From: Haliotis asinina
Taxonomy: Eukaryota; Mollusca; Gastropoda; Lepetellida; Haliotidae
DNA: 64,000 bases
Direction: 5' to 3'
NCBI RefSeq assembly: GCF_037392515.1
Contig: NC_090282.1
Coordinates: 53,778,843-53,842,842, forward strand
The notes under the pieces were generated by a model. The model did no database searches. It was not told where the DNA came from and was given only the letters and a program-made list of their open reading frames with translations. Shown here piece by piece: positions 28,401 through 39,336 of this stretch. A program made the position numbers and the translations under genes. Every line of letters starts with the position of its first letter. The first letter of the stretch is position 1.

Positions 28401-28779
28401 TTTATAATTATTTAGTTGGTTGTTTGTCAAGAGTTGTAACTGTGTTTAGTCAGACTGTTAAGTCAGAATTGAGCAAATACATGTCAATGTACTGACAGCA
28501 ATGCTACTGCAGTACGCGGTGGCTGGAGGTGACTTGAAAAAAATCTCGCTTGAACTGCGTCACCCCCGGAAGGTTGAAGAAAGCACATTATACTGAATAC
28601 ACGGCACACATACGTTCTGTTTATATATACCTCACGTGGATATTGTAGCTGTCGCACTGTATAAGGCGATGACAGACGTTGAAGCGTGTTCGTTCACTCC
28701 CTCCATTAGTTCACCGGAAGATACTGTGCTGTGAATGTGACGCAGTCACATAAGCTCCACCCACTGATGAATATTAATG

Positions 28780-28816
28780 CTTTCTGTGCACTTAAGACCA
28801 TTGTGCACTTAAGGGC
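28780..28816. repeat. Isolated relic of the satellite hairpin motif
   Basis: Contains CTGTGCACTTAAGACC followed by TTGTGCACTTAAGG, the two motif halves of the 371-bp satellite hairpin in swapped order, 585 bp beyond Polinton B. No other satellite sequence is present here. Confidence 0.65.
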
Positions 28817-29002
28817 ACAACAGACGTACGTAATAGAAATATGTAGGGGCAGCTATTATTTAAAAATAAATCCACTCACACCACTCAACAACCGTAAACA
28901 TCATGAAAATAGTTGTACACAAAGCTATTTCCACAGTGGTCAAGTGTAACATATGTTACATTTGTGATTTCTCTTTTTAAGTAAAGTACAGATTCCAGTA
29001 CT

Positions 29003-29124
29003 TTTGTTGGGTCGAACCCCTCCCAGGACTCGAACCCACACATTCAAAGTGGTTTCTAAGAGGGTTAGACGGCTAACTTTGTGTGCTGGCGATTAGGTCC
29101 CTGGCTCCGAGTCGACCCAACAAA
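29003..29124 (-). repeat. 122-bp element with 13-bp inverted ends and tRNA-like B box
   Basis: Ends are TTTGTTGGGTCGA (29003-29015) and its perfect complement (29112-29124). On the minus strand it contains GGTTCGAGTCC, a perfect RNA polymerase III B-box consensus. The T-arm pairing is poor and no good A box is seen, so it is not a functional tRNA gene; a tRNA-derived SINE fragment or MITE is more likely. Confidence 0.5.
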
Positions 29125-30986
29125 GATGCTTGAATCTAAGTTTACTGAGCAGCAGTAATCCCAAATCCCAACATATATGTCACAAGAAAATTGTCGGAAC
29201 GTACGTGTGCGTGCTGTCTTGGTAGACCAAACCAGTTGAGAAACTATCACGGGTTCTAATATCCCGATAAGTAATGTATATGGGTAGAATTAAATTTCCA
29301 GTGGATACACACATGAAACAGATTGACAATGCATGTTTTATCTTACTTTCAAATATCCACAATCCCCACAGGTAACTTAGAAACATCACCCTAGACAGTC
29401 GTAATACAAATTTTGTTGTTTCTTCCAATCATATTTGTACTTCCATACATTGTAATCAAATTGAAATAACATAATCATTTAATGAGCATGTCTGTGTTCG
29501 TCCTACATTGTAACTGAGATTCCAGATTACATTGTAATGGCCGATACTATTGCCCTTCGCTTATCACACTGACAGGCTCACAAGATCAATATTGACGTTT
29601 AAGTGTGCCCCACTGAGCAGGATATGATGGGCACGCTCTGGGGTGGGAGCGGAAACACGACTTGCGGCGCCCATGGGTTTCGGAGTTGCTGATCATGGGC
29701 GTGAGGAACATTTTGGGATTATGTCATGACGATTAGAGATGCACGAGCGTTTTCATTAAGCCCGATTAAGTATTATCGTCATTGTCTTCACTCGTGTGAA
29801 TGTGTTAAATCGTCAGTGTCACTGACAGAGTTTCCACCTTCAACTTTGCCTGCATGTACACTTATCACCTGCCACGCACGTGGAGTGTCAAACTCAGCTA
29901 TATCCGTGTCTCCATAGTAACCTCCAACTATATCAGTCACTGAAATATGTATTTTTCATAACGTGTTGCAGTTGATATTCTTCCTGGATTACATGTACTC
30001 ATTATCTAGATAGAACTCCCTGCCTCTGCTTTCAATGTATGACATTGGTAGTATTCTAGCACTATTATTGACCGTTTTATGGCAGCATGGTGTCCGGAAG
30101 GCCCATGTCGACAGGGCGTTGTCTAACATTGTCATATATGTGCTTTTATGCTCTAATTTTAATAAGGATACACTCAAGACACTAAAATATTCCTCTTCTT
30201 CTTCACTGTAATGCTCTGGACGAACACAAGTATATATGCAATATGGACATGGATAGTTTGAATATTATTACTTCACGCGTGTATGGCAGCTTGGAGAGGC
30301 ACGCGTTCTCGTGTGGCGGGCTTCTTCTCCATATTTAGTCATGTGTCAAGCAACGTGTATGATATGAATTGGGTGTTTCATTGTACTTCATGTCGCCTGT
30401 TTTTACCAGAATTCAAGTCAATATTAATGACGTACTCACTAATGTATCAACACAAGAGTGCATAAATATATTAATTCGTACCGGTGTGGTTGTAGTTTGC
30501 ACAGTTGAAATCATCATTCTGAACACGATGGATGGTATTAACAAGCATGACTTTGAAGCAAAAGTCCTGTTTCACCTGTGTACCATTTTGAACATCTACA
30601 TTTTAGCCCATGCTCGTCGTGAACTTACACTGAACCTCGACAAAATCAGCAAAGAGGGTTTGTTACTGCAAATACTTCATGTTGAATAGAAAATACACAA
30701 TGCAGCATTCACCTTCATTAAAAGGTTGGGCTGAATTGTCAACAACCTAATCAAGGCATCGCAGCGTTCGGCGTCAACATTTATCTAGGAAGACATCTAG
30801 CATTATACATGGCATTGTGTGTATGCTATCAGGTTACTACATAGAATTTCTAACATATATAATTGGCCGAGTATTTGTCTGTACAAACAGCATCCTCCCC
30901 GTGTGTTGTTGTGTGAGGTATGGACGACCCTGATCACGAGAAGGTATGACACTGATTGGCTCCGTAATTATCCTGATTGAAAATAT

Positions 30987-31150
30987 ACAGTAGAATACAT
31001 TCATAACGAACACGGATGTAAACAACTGACGACTATAGCAAACTGTTTTAAAAGTCACGAATAAACCTGTATATTATCATTTTAAAAAAAGTCGTGAATG
31101 GCGAATTCTGTATAACGAACTTAATGACTACAGCGAACTCATTTGCAATC
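30987..31150. mobile_element. Possible degraded pogo/Tigger-like DNA transposon fragment
   Basis: The motif ACAGTAGAATACATTCATAA, with the repeated themes ATAACGAAC, ACTATAGCAAAC, TATAACGAAC and ACTACAGCGAAC, resembles from memory the terminal repeats of pogo-type elements. No transposase is present and the second end is unclear. Confidence 0.3.
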
Positions 31151-32206
31151 CCCGGGAGTCCCAGGTAACACTAATCAGTACATCAATGGACTGGTGACAG
31201 TTGGATCACCTTTATATCAAGCACATGAGTAAAGTAGGCCTCTTCGACCACCTAGATCATTCCAGGTAAATAAGATTGGGCATTAAGTTAACCTTATAAC
31301 TATCGCGAACAGATTCCGTTTTCTGTGATTTATATAATATGCACATGTATAAGACTACACCTTCTACCCTGACTGCACTTGTAACAATTTATGAGAGTTA
31401 CAAACTGACCAATAGCCTAGAGTATTAGTATGATATGTCCAACTGTATAACTGCGTCACTTTGGCCGTTCATCAACATGTAAACACAGTGTCGTTAGAAA
31501 TATCAAAACCCAAACCACACAGGACTAAAGGAGAAAATGAAATTATTTCTATGATGTAACACATAATCCCCAGCATACAAAATACTTACAGTTTCAGGTT
31601 GTTGATAACTTGTTTCTATGGTCCAGTCGACTCAAATATTTAAAGACATCTAGAGTATTGCAGCGTGATGCGTTAGACACCAAACATACAGTTTTGAACT
31701 GTAATCTTAAATTCGATGTACACATTCATGATGTTAAAAGGACAAAACATGCAGTCATTTCTTTTCCAACCTGGTTTTACATTTAACTTGTATAAGGGAC
31801 ACTTAGAAGGTGATATTGTTATGGATATGTAACTTCTCTGTTGAAACAGATGCGACGTTTCGGTGTAGATGCTAACTATCAGTATTGCAATAAAGAAAAT
31901 AATGATATCATAAAATGTCTTCCAATGCTACATTGTTGACTACATTAGTGTTCAGGCATAAAAATATTACATTTTGTCTTGTACGCATGTCACACTATTG
32001 TATGGAGAAAATGACTCCTCTGTCAGCCACGTCCTAAAACTTACTGTCGATTATAGTCCTAATGTTATTGTATGTGCTACAGTGTAAAATCTTCCAGAGG
32101 TAGGACGAACTGTGCCTCCCACAGTGAATTATAGCATATAATCACCATATACTCTTCCTATCCACAAACTCGACAAAGCACGATCGCCACTGTATTAGCT
32201 TCTGAC

Positions 32207-32344
32207 ACAGATTGGATGTTGTTTCTGCTGTTATACGTTCTGACAATGTGGCACAGCGTGGTGTTGATTTGTTGTGATGTCAGTGAGTGTAGAAACAATT
32301 CATTTAGCGCACAATTAAGTCTCCCCGTTACGATTACCTGTGTC
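32207..32344. repeat. X block, unit 1 first copy
   Basis: About 140 bp beginning CTGACACAGATTGGATG, repeated with about 10% divergence at 33769-33909 within the same unit. Frames are open on both strands, but none shows a coding pattern of substitution. Confidence 0.75.
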
Positions 32345-33010
32345 ACCCTATCCAAAGATATGGGTGTGAATTGCGGGCTTTCGAGGATATTTCTTGTCAA
32401 ATTTTCTAAAGGGAAAGCGCATCTTCATCTATGGGTTATGGGAATTTGGAATGAAATTGAAATCAAACTTTTATTCTATATACTAACTTGGGAGACTTCA
32501 TATTTTGGGGGAACAAGACGTGAATAGTTTTTGTTAATATGTTAATAGAACACTCTTTCATTCTTGCAAATAATTAAATTCAATTACAGGAATAGTTTGG
32601 GTTTTTTTTTATGAGAAGTCAATATTTGTTTCACAAAACTAAGTACAATACTATTCCCTTAACGCTTTGCCGAGAAGCACAGTCCGTTCTTTCAAGTTCT
32701 GATCGATGATTTGATTCAGTTAGTACATTTGATGTAAGCCATGATCTGTTTAATTCATAGAGGTTATGAAACACCCCTGGAATCTGCAGTGTAATTAAGG
32801 CAAAAAACGGCTAGGATAAAAGACTTTTTATTACACCTGTCAAAAACAGCATGTAGACAATAAGAGGGCCGTCCTGAAAGTGGGAGTACAAACTATAATG
32901 ATGAAAATGCAGGTGTGAGCAAAATATGGCAAAAACGACATCTTCGGGTGTGCCACATTGTGGCATCGTGCAGAAGTGTTATGAATTGACAATGCTTCCC
33001 AAAGTATTAT

Positions 33011-33140
33011 CAATTACAATAAGAACGTTTTAACGAGATTTTTCACGTTTATTAATACGCCGGCCTTCTTTGAAATTGGACTAAGACGACTGTCGCGTGC
33101 AGTAAAGTCACCCGCCACTGTCGCCATCTTACTTACCTAC
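33011..33140 (-). repeat. Y block, unit 1 first copy
   Basis: About 130 bp, very conserved, containing on the minus strand AAGATGGCGACAGTGGCGGG. The ATG opens 37 codons (MATVAGDFTARDSRLSPISK and onward). AAGATGGCG is also the YY1 core and is typical of metazoan promoters and start sites. It could be a promoter with first exon of an unseen gene, or a regulatory repeat. Confidence 0.6.
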
Positions 33141-33768
33141 ATAATCTGACCAAGAGGATGGTACAAGGAGATAAGCGGTTTCAAGTAAGCCAGTTAAGAC
33201 CAACTGGTTGAGTTTCGGCATTGCTTGCTTAACAAAGCTGCTTGTTCCGTACCGGTAAATTAGGAATCTAAGCAAACAGAAAGCCGACGAATGGTAATCT
33301 TGATTTGATCAAAGAATAATTAAGAAAGGACGTGATTAATCCCACAATCTCTAATCCAGTATTGATAGACTCCTGTAAACATCGAATACACGTCATCCTA
33401 AAAGGCTGACAAAACTGTATGTGAACATCTCAACAACTTGTTTTGTCACACTGCTGACAACATGCTTACGGCATGAAGTTTGTGTTAGGTAGATCTCTTA
33501 GACATTAAGGAATCTATCTGAAACGTCGCCATGACTGTGTCCCCTGCTGTGGCACTTAAGTTGTATTGGATACTCCAGTTGGCTACTTGGAGTAGAACAT
33601 ATACAGGTCAATATCATAACATACTGCCACAAGGAATGTGTCACTGTCTACATATTTAGCACGTCTTACATGCAGCAAGTACAAGTGTATCCAACATACA
33701 CTTACACACAATGAGAACATTTCAAAACAGTAACATTCCAGAAGAATAATCCACATATAGATTGCTCC

Positions 33769-33909
33769 TGACACAGATTGAATGTTGTTTCTGCTGTTAT
33801 ATATTCTGACAATGTGGCACAGCGTGGTGTTGATTTGTTGTGATGTCAGTGAGTGTAGAGACAACTCGTTTAACGCACCATTAAGTCTCCCCATTACGAT
33901 TACTTGTGT
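33769..33909. repeat. X block, unit 1 second copy
   Basis: Relative of 32207-32344; together with the Y block before it, it repeats the Y-then-X order seen across the unit junction. Confidence 0.75.
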
Positions 33910-34168
33910 CAGCTCATTGTCAGATTCGTATAATTTGGTTCCTTTTTTAGCGATGATTCTGTTGAGATGTCACGAATTTGAACAATATATGACAGTCTAT
34001 GGTGTTGCTTTTTTCGTGGTGGTCACCTGGTGTATCACCGTTCCAGTGTAACCTGGTGTAAACGCCATGTAACATAGTGTTGCAATGTCAGCATCAAGTA
34101 GGCCAGAATAAGTCATGTATAAAGGTGGGGAGGGTGACTGCGTGGAACAGTCTTAGAGCTTTTTTAAA

Positions 34169-34334
34169 GTGATAAGTAAATGAGTACGCTTTTATGCCAC
34201 TTTAGCGATATTCCATCAGTATCATTTCGAGGAAAACCAGAAAATTGGCTCCACACATTGTACGCATGAAGAAAATCAACTCCTGTATGGCAATATATCA
34301 CTTAAATTCTAACCACTAGACTACCCTACCGTCC
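34169..34334 (+). repeat. Gastropod-type SINE relic, unit 1
   Basis: TAAATGAGTACGCTTTTATG, then a GCGATATTCC block, CCACACATTGTACGCATG and ACCACTAGACTACCCTACCG at the end match, from memory, the diagnostic segments of the abundant abalone/gastropod tRNA-type SINE. Diverged, so old; present in every unit, so it predates the array. Confidence 0.65.
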
Positions 34335-36183
34335 AACCAATCAGGGCACGCATCTCTTGTTACAAATCTGTGAGAGGGTCTCGCAACATTCCTCAGTAAA
34401 CAAATCATTGACAAATTAAATGTATGTTTCACTAATCATTATTCACGATTTGTACGTCAGCTACCCCTAGTTTAATCATCCTAAGGTGTTAGAATTATGT
34501 AATGGTGAGGACTATGAACCACGAACAACGTCTTTGTTATTGTTGATGCTGGAACACCAACAGGTTGTCAAAAGATATTGTGACTCGGAGAATTTACAGA
34601 TCCACTTGGTGATGTCGACTTTGTTTGATAAGTGGGGATCAGTAAGCACAGTGGTATGCTGTGCATGTTGAACAATATTGTTGAGTAACTACTGTACTTT
34701 AAATAGCCTGTCGGTTGTTGCCTGGCAAACTCCGCCATGTTAATATCGACATGTAAATTTTGATTATGAGGATTTTGTATTCACGTGGTGGAGAGGCATT
34801 ACTGAAAAAAAACCGATGTCCACCCGGGCTGTCGAAAGGTGAAATATGGGGGTTTTACACAAGGAAGTGGGTAAACTGATTTTAATGACACACCTGGGAA
34901 CAATGTACCCGACACAATGGACAGATATGAATCTCATATCTATGCACACCATGCACATCAGGTGTATAGGTCATAGTCGAAGATATTTGATTTACGCACT
35001 ACGTAACCCGACTGCTACGACCGCATACTGAAAAGAATGTCACGAAATTAGTACACGTGGTTCAATATTGACCCTGGACATTAATTCAGGAGGAGTCAGG
35101 GAGATAGACCCGGGGGAGACACCGTATTTCACCTGACGCCCTTGGGTAAGGATTTCGATACAAGGTGTGATACTGATAATTCAAACAACCTGTAGTGACA
35201 TTTTATTAGCTTCAATTAGCGTTTCATTATTCCAATAACTAACACTGTCAGTGTTTGTCTCGTCTGTGAACGCGTGTTCATGTCGTCTTCTTGTGTCGCC
35301 TGTGTTGTGGAAGTACCTTTAGTCATTGTGTATATCCTAATCGAAAGTTCAGGAAGATCTGAATATTAAATTAAAATGCGGTTTGGAGGCAGTAAAACGA
35401 ACCATGATCAGTCTAAAACATTAGATTGCAATGTCCTGCCATTGGATCTTATGCGGCACAATAGATGGGTATACACCCGGCATCAGAAACACAATCACCC
35501 TTACACTAAGACGCATATACCTGGAAGCCGTGTCTATAATTACATGTGTATTCATAACTTATAAAAACTACTCAATTGTTTTTCAGAATTTATGTATCCC
35601 GCCAGCCGCAAAAGGCATGGCATTGTATTCTGAGTGCACTAAACATTTCAACCTAATATACATGTAAGCTTTTTTCAACTTCGTCGAAACCCTAAACTTG
35701 AAGCACTACTCTGTGTAGCAATACTTAGTACTATCAACCATCGTTGAAGTTTTCGTCACAAAAATGGATGTTATTTATTGTGAGTACCAATATTTGTGTC
35801 CCTGGACGGAATGGGACTGAACTGTTGCGACATTGCATTAGCTTTAGGCCAATAAAGTAGCTAGGTAACACGACCCCACGATACCGTAGTCAGTTACATT
35901 GGACATTCAGATCAATTCAATGTTCACTTTATTGGAAGGGTTTGTAGTTTCATCGTACAAAATACCATAAGCATTTGTCGGCTTTTGGATTTCTGAAAAA
36001 GATCAAGTCCATCAAATCTGCAGCATTTTACTCAAACAGAGCAATTGTTATCGGATCATGTATCATGTTTTGGGTTATTTTCAAAGAGAACTGAGAATGT
36101 ATTTTTTTATATAGCATGGAGATCGTGAAGAAGCAACAAGGTGTTGCTGCCTTATTGTCCTGGCCAGAGGTAACTGTCAGCGT

Positions 36184-36309
36184 CACGTGATTGAGGACAC
36201 ACCCATTGCATCTACAAATCTAATTAACGTATCAACTGATACATAATCTAAAGACAAAAGAGATCTGTATAGCGCGTGTCGAGGGGATTAACTGGACGGG
36301 GCATATAAA
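36184..36309 (+). promoter_or_regulatory. Fox copy 1 core promoter (E-box, near-palindrome, TATA)
   Basis: CACGTG E-box at 36184-36189; TAATTA homeodomain-type core just before 36229; a near-palindrome GTATCAACTGATAC at 36229-36242 (one base off the perfect form in the other units); and TATAAA at 36304-36309. A start site 25-30 bp beyond the TATA box would fall near 36330-36340, upstream of ATG 36392 and past ATG 36323, which decides my choice of start codon. Confidence 0.6.
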
Positions 36310-36391
36310 TCTCGCCGTGGAGATGGGAAGGAACATTCGATTGCCTACTGAGGTAACACAATTTCATCTGCTGCACCTTGAGTCAGGAATC

Positions 36392-37444
36392 ATGTATAAT
36401 CCATCCATGTTTCAGTATGCGCCAAGTACAACTCTTGGTATTGGACAGCAGACCACATCTGGTAAACCGACACCTCCTGCACACTCCGTCACTGTCGTGC
36501 CTCAAGCCTCCAAAGAAGACGTCACATCAGAGATCACTCATGCGTCTCTCCGAACTCAACTACCATTTCCAAACTATGACAATGTTCTCCCCTCACCTTC
36601 CTCATCGGTATCTTCGAATGGAGACGGAGACATCAATCTGGATAGTTTCTCAGGAACATCGACACTCTCACAACAAGACAGACAATTTTCCAACAAGAAA
36701 CCACCCTATTCCTATGTGGCTCTCATCACCATGGCCATCGAGAGTTCCACATCAGGAATGATGACTCTCAACGACATCTACAACTACATCATCAAGAGAT
36801 TTCCCTACTACCAAGACAACCAAAGGAGATGGCAGAACTCCATCAGACACAACCTCTCCCTCAATGATTGTTTCGTTAAGGTTCCCCGACCTCCAGGGAA
36901 ACCAGGCAAGGGTAACCTGTGGGCTCTGCATCCATCTTGTGGGGACATGTTCGGTAACGGCAGTTTCCTTCGTCGTTCCAAGCGTTTCAAATCGGCACAA
37001 AAGCAACGTCGTGATGATTTTCCATTCAATCCTGCCAGTTCTTATGGACAGTTACTCGGATTGTATGGGGGTCCATCTCCTTACACAGGTGTAGTCGGCA
37101 CCATACCCCAGGGACTGACCCAGACACACCCTTACAGCTCATCGAGCAAACCTGATTGCGGTCCTTGGACTGTGGGATCTCCTACAGTCTACACTCAACC
37201 AGTCGGTTACTACAACGCCAGCAGCATCAACAGTTCACTGACCGGCTCCCCTCTCTCCAGCTCTCCCTCTGGAAGCTCATCCCTAAGTCGAACATGCGTG
37301 CCACAAACTTCCCCACCCTCTTCAAATGTGAATGACTATTCCTGCAACTACCTGTATCCATACATACAACAGTCAATGGGGAGTTCTACAAGCGATGTCA
37401 TTCACAATTGGAAAATGAGGTCTTCTAGGTCGTACGTCGCTTAG
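36392..37444 (+). CDS. Forkhead (Fox) transcription factor, FoxAB/FoxB-like, tandem copy 1
   Basis: A 350-residue nuclear DNA-binding protein from ATG 36392 ([16 protein letters not shown]). Residues 1-100 are Ser/Thr/Pro-rich; the forkhead domain is about 102-200: [18 protein letters not shown] start, helix 3 [20 protein letters not shown] (recognition helix with Asn, Arg-His), wing [20 protein letters not shown], and a basic end FLRRSKRFK. The C-terminal 150 residues are Ser/Pro/Tyr-rich with no Groucho-type motif recognised. No introns. [10 protein letters not shown] and FLRRxKRFK favour the FoxAB/FoxB group over FoxD, FoxL1 or FoxQ2; this is from memory. An in-frame ATG at 36323 would add 23 residues but lies too near the TATA box. 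Confidence 0.92.
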   Translation: MYNPSMFQYAPSTTLGIGQQTTSGKPTPPAHSVTVVPQASKEDVTSEITHASLRTQLPFPNYDNVLPSPSSSVSSNGDGDINLDSFSGTSTLSQQDRQFSNKKPPYSYVALITMAIESSTSGMMTLNDIYNYIIKRFPYYQDNQRRWQNSIRHNLSLNDCFVKVPRPPGKPGKGNLWALHPSCGDMFGNGSFLRRSKRFKSAQKQRRDDFPFNPASSYGQLLGLYGGPSPYTGVVGTIPQGLTQTHPYSSSSKPDCGPWTVGSPTVYTQPVGYYNASSINSSLTGSPLSSSPSGSSSLSRTCVPQTSPPSSNVNDYSCNYLYPYIQQSMGSSTSDVIHNWKMRSSRSYVA

Positions 37445-37567
37445 TGTGGGTTCACCACTGTTGCAGTGATGCTTGTGTATAAAGTGCTATATGTTAATGT
37501 AAGTTTAAAAATACATGTACAGGTACATTATGTACAACGTGAACTGAGACTGATACGCCAGAAACAA

Positions 37568-37573
37568 AATAAA
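37568..37573 (+). terminator. Fox copy 1 polyadenylation signal
   Basis: AATAAA 124 bp after the stop codon, conserved at the same place in all four units. A second AATAAA lies at 37895-37900 and could give a longer 3' UTR. Confidence 0.6.
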
Positions 37574-38477
37574 CACAATTAAAACAGATTGGTACATTAA
37601 TTTATTCATCTCTGTCAAGTGCACCCGTCGACCTTAAGTCCCGAGGTGTATAAGGACATACAGAGTGCACTCAACAACAAACACCTGCCTGCATGAGCAG
37701 CACATTTTAATGGGATCGTCTGCTTCCAACATAAATCGTGGAGTTGGTGCAAACTGCAGTGTATGCTTCGTGAACGTAAGTATTTGCCCTTGCTCTAAGA
37801 TGTTTAGAGAACGTGTGTACGTAGTGTATCTATGGTACACCCACGATCAGAGAAACGTGTCACTCTTGGTGACTACAAAGATTTCTTTTTGACAAATAAA
37901 AATGTCATGCGTTGTACACATTTATATTTTCCATATTACCAATGTGATGAAATACTATGGACACACTTCAGCATTATTTAGGACATGCCAGGGGAGCAAA
38001 CAAAGCACCAGATCAATATATATTTTATGAGAAAATCCCTTTACATCTTGTTTATGTTTCAGATTTTTTCATGTAATGAGTAAATTGCATAATACTGAAA
38101 TTGTGACTCTCGATCCGGAAATCTGAAAATAACCTCAGCGTTCAAGCACAAATTACAAAACATTTCTATCACCTTGTAACAAACTTCCCCTTTCACGCAA
38201 TAGCAAGAACAAACATCAGTACGACAGCTTATTCGCCCCATATATAATTATGTGTATGTACGTGCAGATGAAAAGGAGAGGTTCGAATGAGTATGAAAAT
38301 GTTTAAAATGCAATTAATAATGTTGGTAGAATAGAGACCATCTGACCACTGGTGTTAAAATTATCAACACACATCCGGGAGTAGGTCTTGTGGAGTACTG
38401 GAATAATGATTCTGGGCGTAACTTCATGGAATCAATGGGGTCTGTGTCCATGTTTTGGTAAACTGAGAGAATAAGTA

Positions 38478-38565
38478 TGGATTTACGACGCTTTTAGCAA
38501 CATTCCAGCAATATGACGGCGGGGGACACCAGTACTGATTGTACCCATGTTGTGGGGTTTGGACA
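38478..38565 (+). repeat. SINE 5' fragment relic, unit 1
   Basis: TTTTAGCAACATTCCAGCAA, then ATGACGGCGGGGGACACCAG and TTGTACCCATG, the first half of the same SINE family as 34169-34334, truncated. Confidence 0.65.
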
Positions 38566-38727
38566 AAATACTCTTACCTCCAAATTATGAAAATGGAAAC
38601 AAATGGCAACAGCTAGTGACGGTAAACTAGACACTTTATCAAGATCAGGCTGTTGGTTTGGAATTATCTACCCCAGGGTGGCGAACTGTGTTGTCCTTTA
38701 TTCGTACGAAGATCATGTGAAGTATTC

Positions 38728-38794
38728 GTTTACTTACGAAAGTGTAAACACAAACAGCCTTTAGTGTAAACACAAACAACCTTTAATGTAAACA
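38728..38794 (+). promoter_or_regulatory. Phased forkhead-site cluster, unit 1
   Basis: Three GTAAACA motifs at 38744-38750, 38766-38772 and 38788-38794, exactly 22 bp apart, inside a tandem 22-bp repeat, preceded by the inverted half GTTTAC at 38728-38733. GTAAACA is the core forkhead recognition sequence. The cluster is 1.3 kb downstream of the Fox gene and upstream of the next unit, so it may act as an enhancer for either. Confidence 0.55.
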
Positions 38795-39204
38795 CAAACT
38801 GAAGATAATGGTTCACAATACTGCAGTAAAAACATGTATCGATACACCTTCCCTATCCTAACTGCTTAGACCATGTAATCAACCTGATTCCACAGGTGGA
38901 GAACGACATAAACAGTTCTTTTTAAAGAAGTAAATATTCTCCATGAAATACATTGTTTCAAAAAAGTTCAGCAATTTTCCTCAATGTCTGAGCATTAAGC
39001 ACAATTTCTTTCTTGAATGTGCCGGTGTTTTCATTTTAATAATATTTTTTACACAAACCATGAAGTCTTTAACTTTTTGAGGTTATGAAACACAATGAAA
39101 TGAGATGAACACTATAAACAAAATATGGAAAAACGATATCTTCGGGTGTGCCACAGTGTCATCTTCCAGAGATAGTATGAACAGTGCCTCAAACAGAGTA
39201 TTAT

Positions 39205-39336
39205 CACTTACAATAAGAACGTTTTAACGAGGTTTTTCACGTTTATTAATACGCCGGCCTTCTTTGAAATTGGACTAAGACGTCTGTCGCGTGCAGTAAA
39301 GTCACCCGCCACTGTCGCCATCTTACTTACCTACAT
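39205..39336 (-). repeat. Y block, unit 1 second copy
   Basis: Same 37-codon minus-strand frame intact (one residue differs: Arg for Ser at position 13). The frame is followed by a GTAAGTG donor-like sequence. Confidence 0.6.

Larger units (their letters stand above)
28196..32130. other. Host flank without convincing gene
   Basis: About 3.9 kb of A/T-rich DNA between Polinton B and the Fox array. Frames are at most about 106 codons, lack ATG starts or family resemblance, and are not conserved. It contains the small repeat relics listed separately. It may hold regulatory DNA for the Fox array, but I see no diagnostic site cluster. Confidence 0.6.

Noticed and set aside
29003-29124. tRNA gene
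   Set aside because: B box is perfect but the T stem pairs poorly and no proper A box, D arm or anticodon arm was found.
30369-30689. 106-codon frame in the host flank
   Set aside because: Non-ATG start, no recognised family, no promoter or poly(A) context.
32158-32527. 80-codon minus-strand and 103-codon plus-strand frames in the X block (also 40390, 48696, 57177)
   Set aside because: Two opposing frames over the same DNA; differences between units fall on all codon positions in both, and no family is recognised.
34486-34671. 61-codon frame in each unit
   Set aside because: No ATG start (GTG), no recognisable domain, explained by recent duplication.
35376-35564. 62-codon ATG frame, identical in all four units (43600, 52189, 60658)
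   Set aside because: The whole surrounding DNA is near-identical too, so identity is not evidence of coding. No family match, and an overlapping frame of similar length is equally open.
36378-37094. Alternative frames of 127, 84, 76 and 73 codons over the Fox genes
   Set aside because: Shadows of the conserved forkhead coding frame.
38728-38794. Telomere-like or simple minisatellite with no meaning
   Set aside because: Not rejected outright, but recorded: three 22-bp repeats could be neutral. Retained as a finding because each repeat centres on a forkhead core inside a Fox array.
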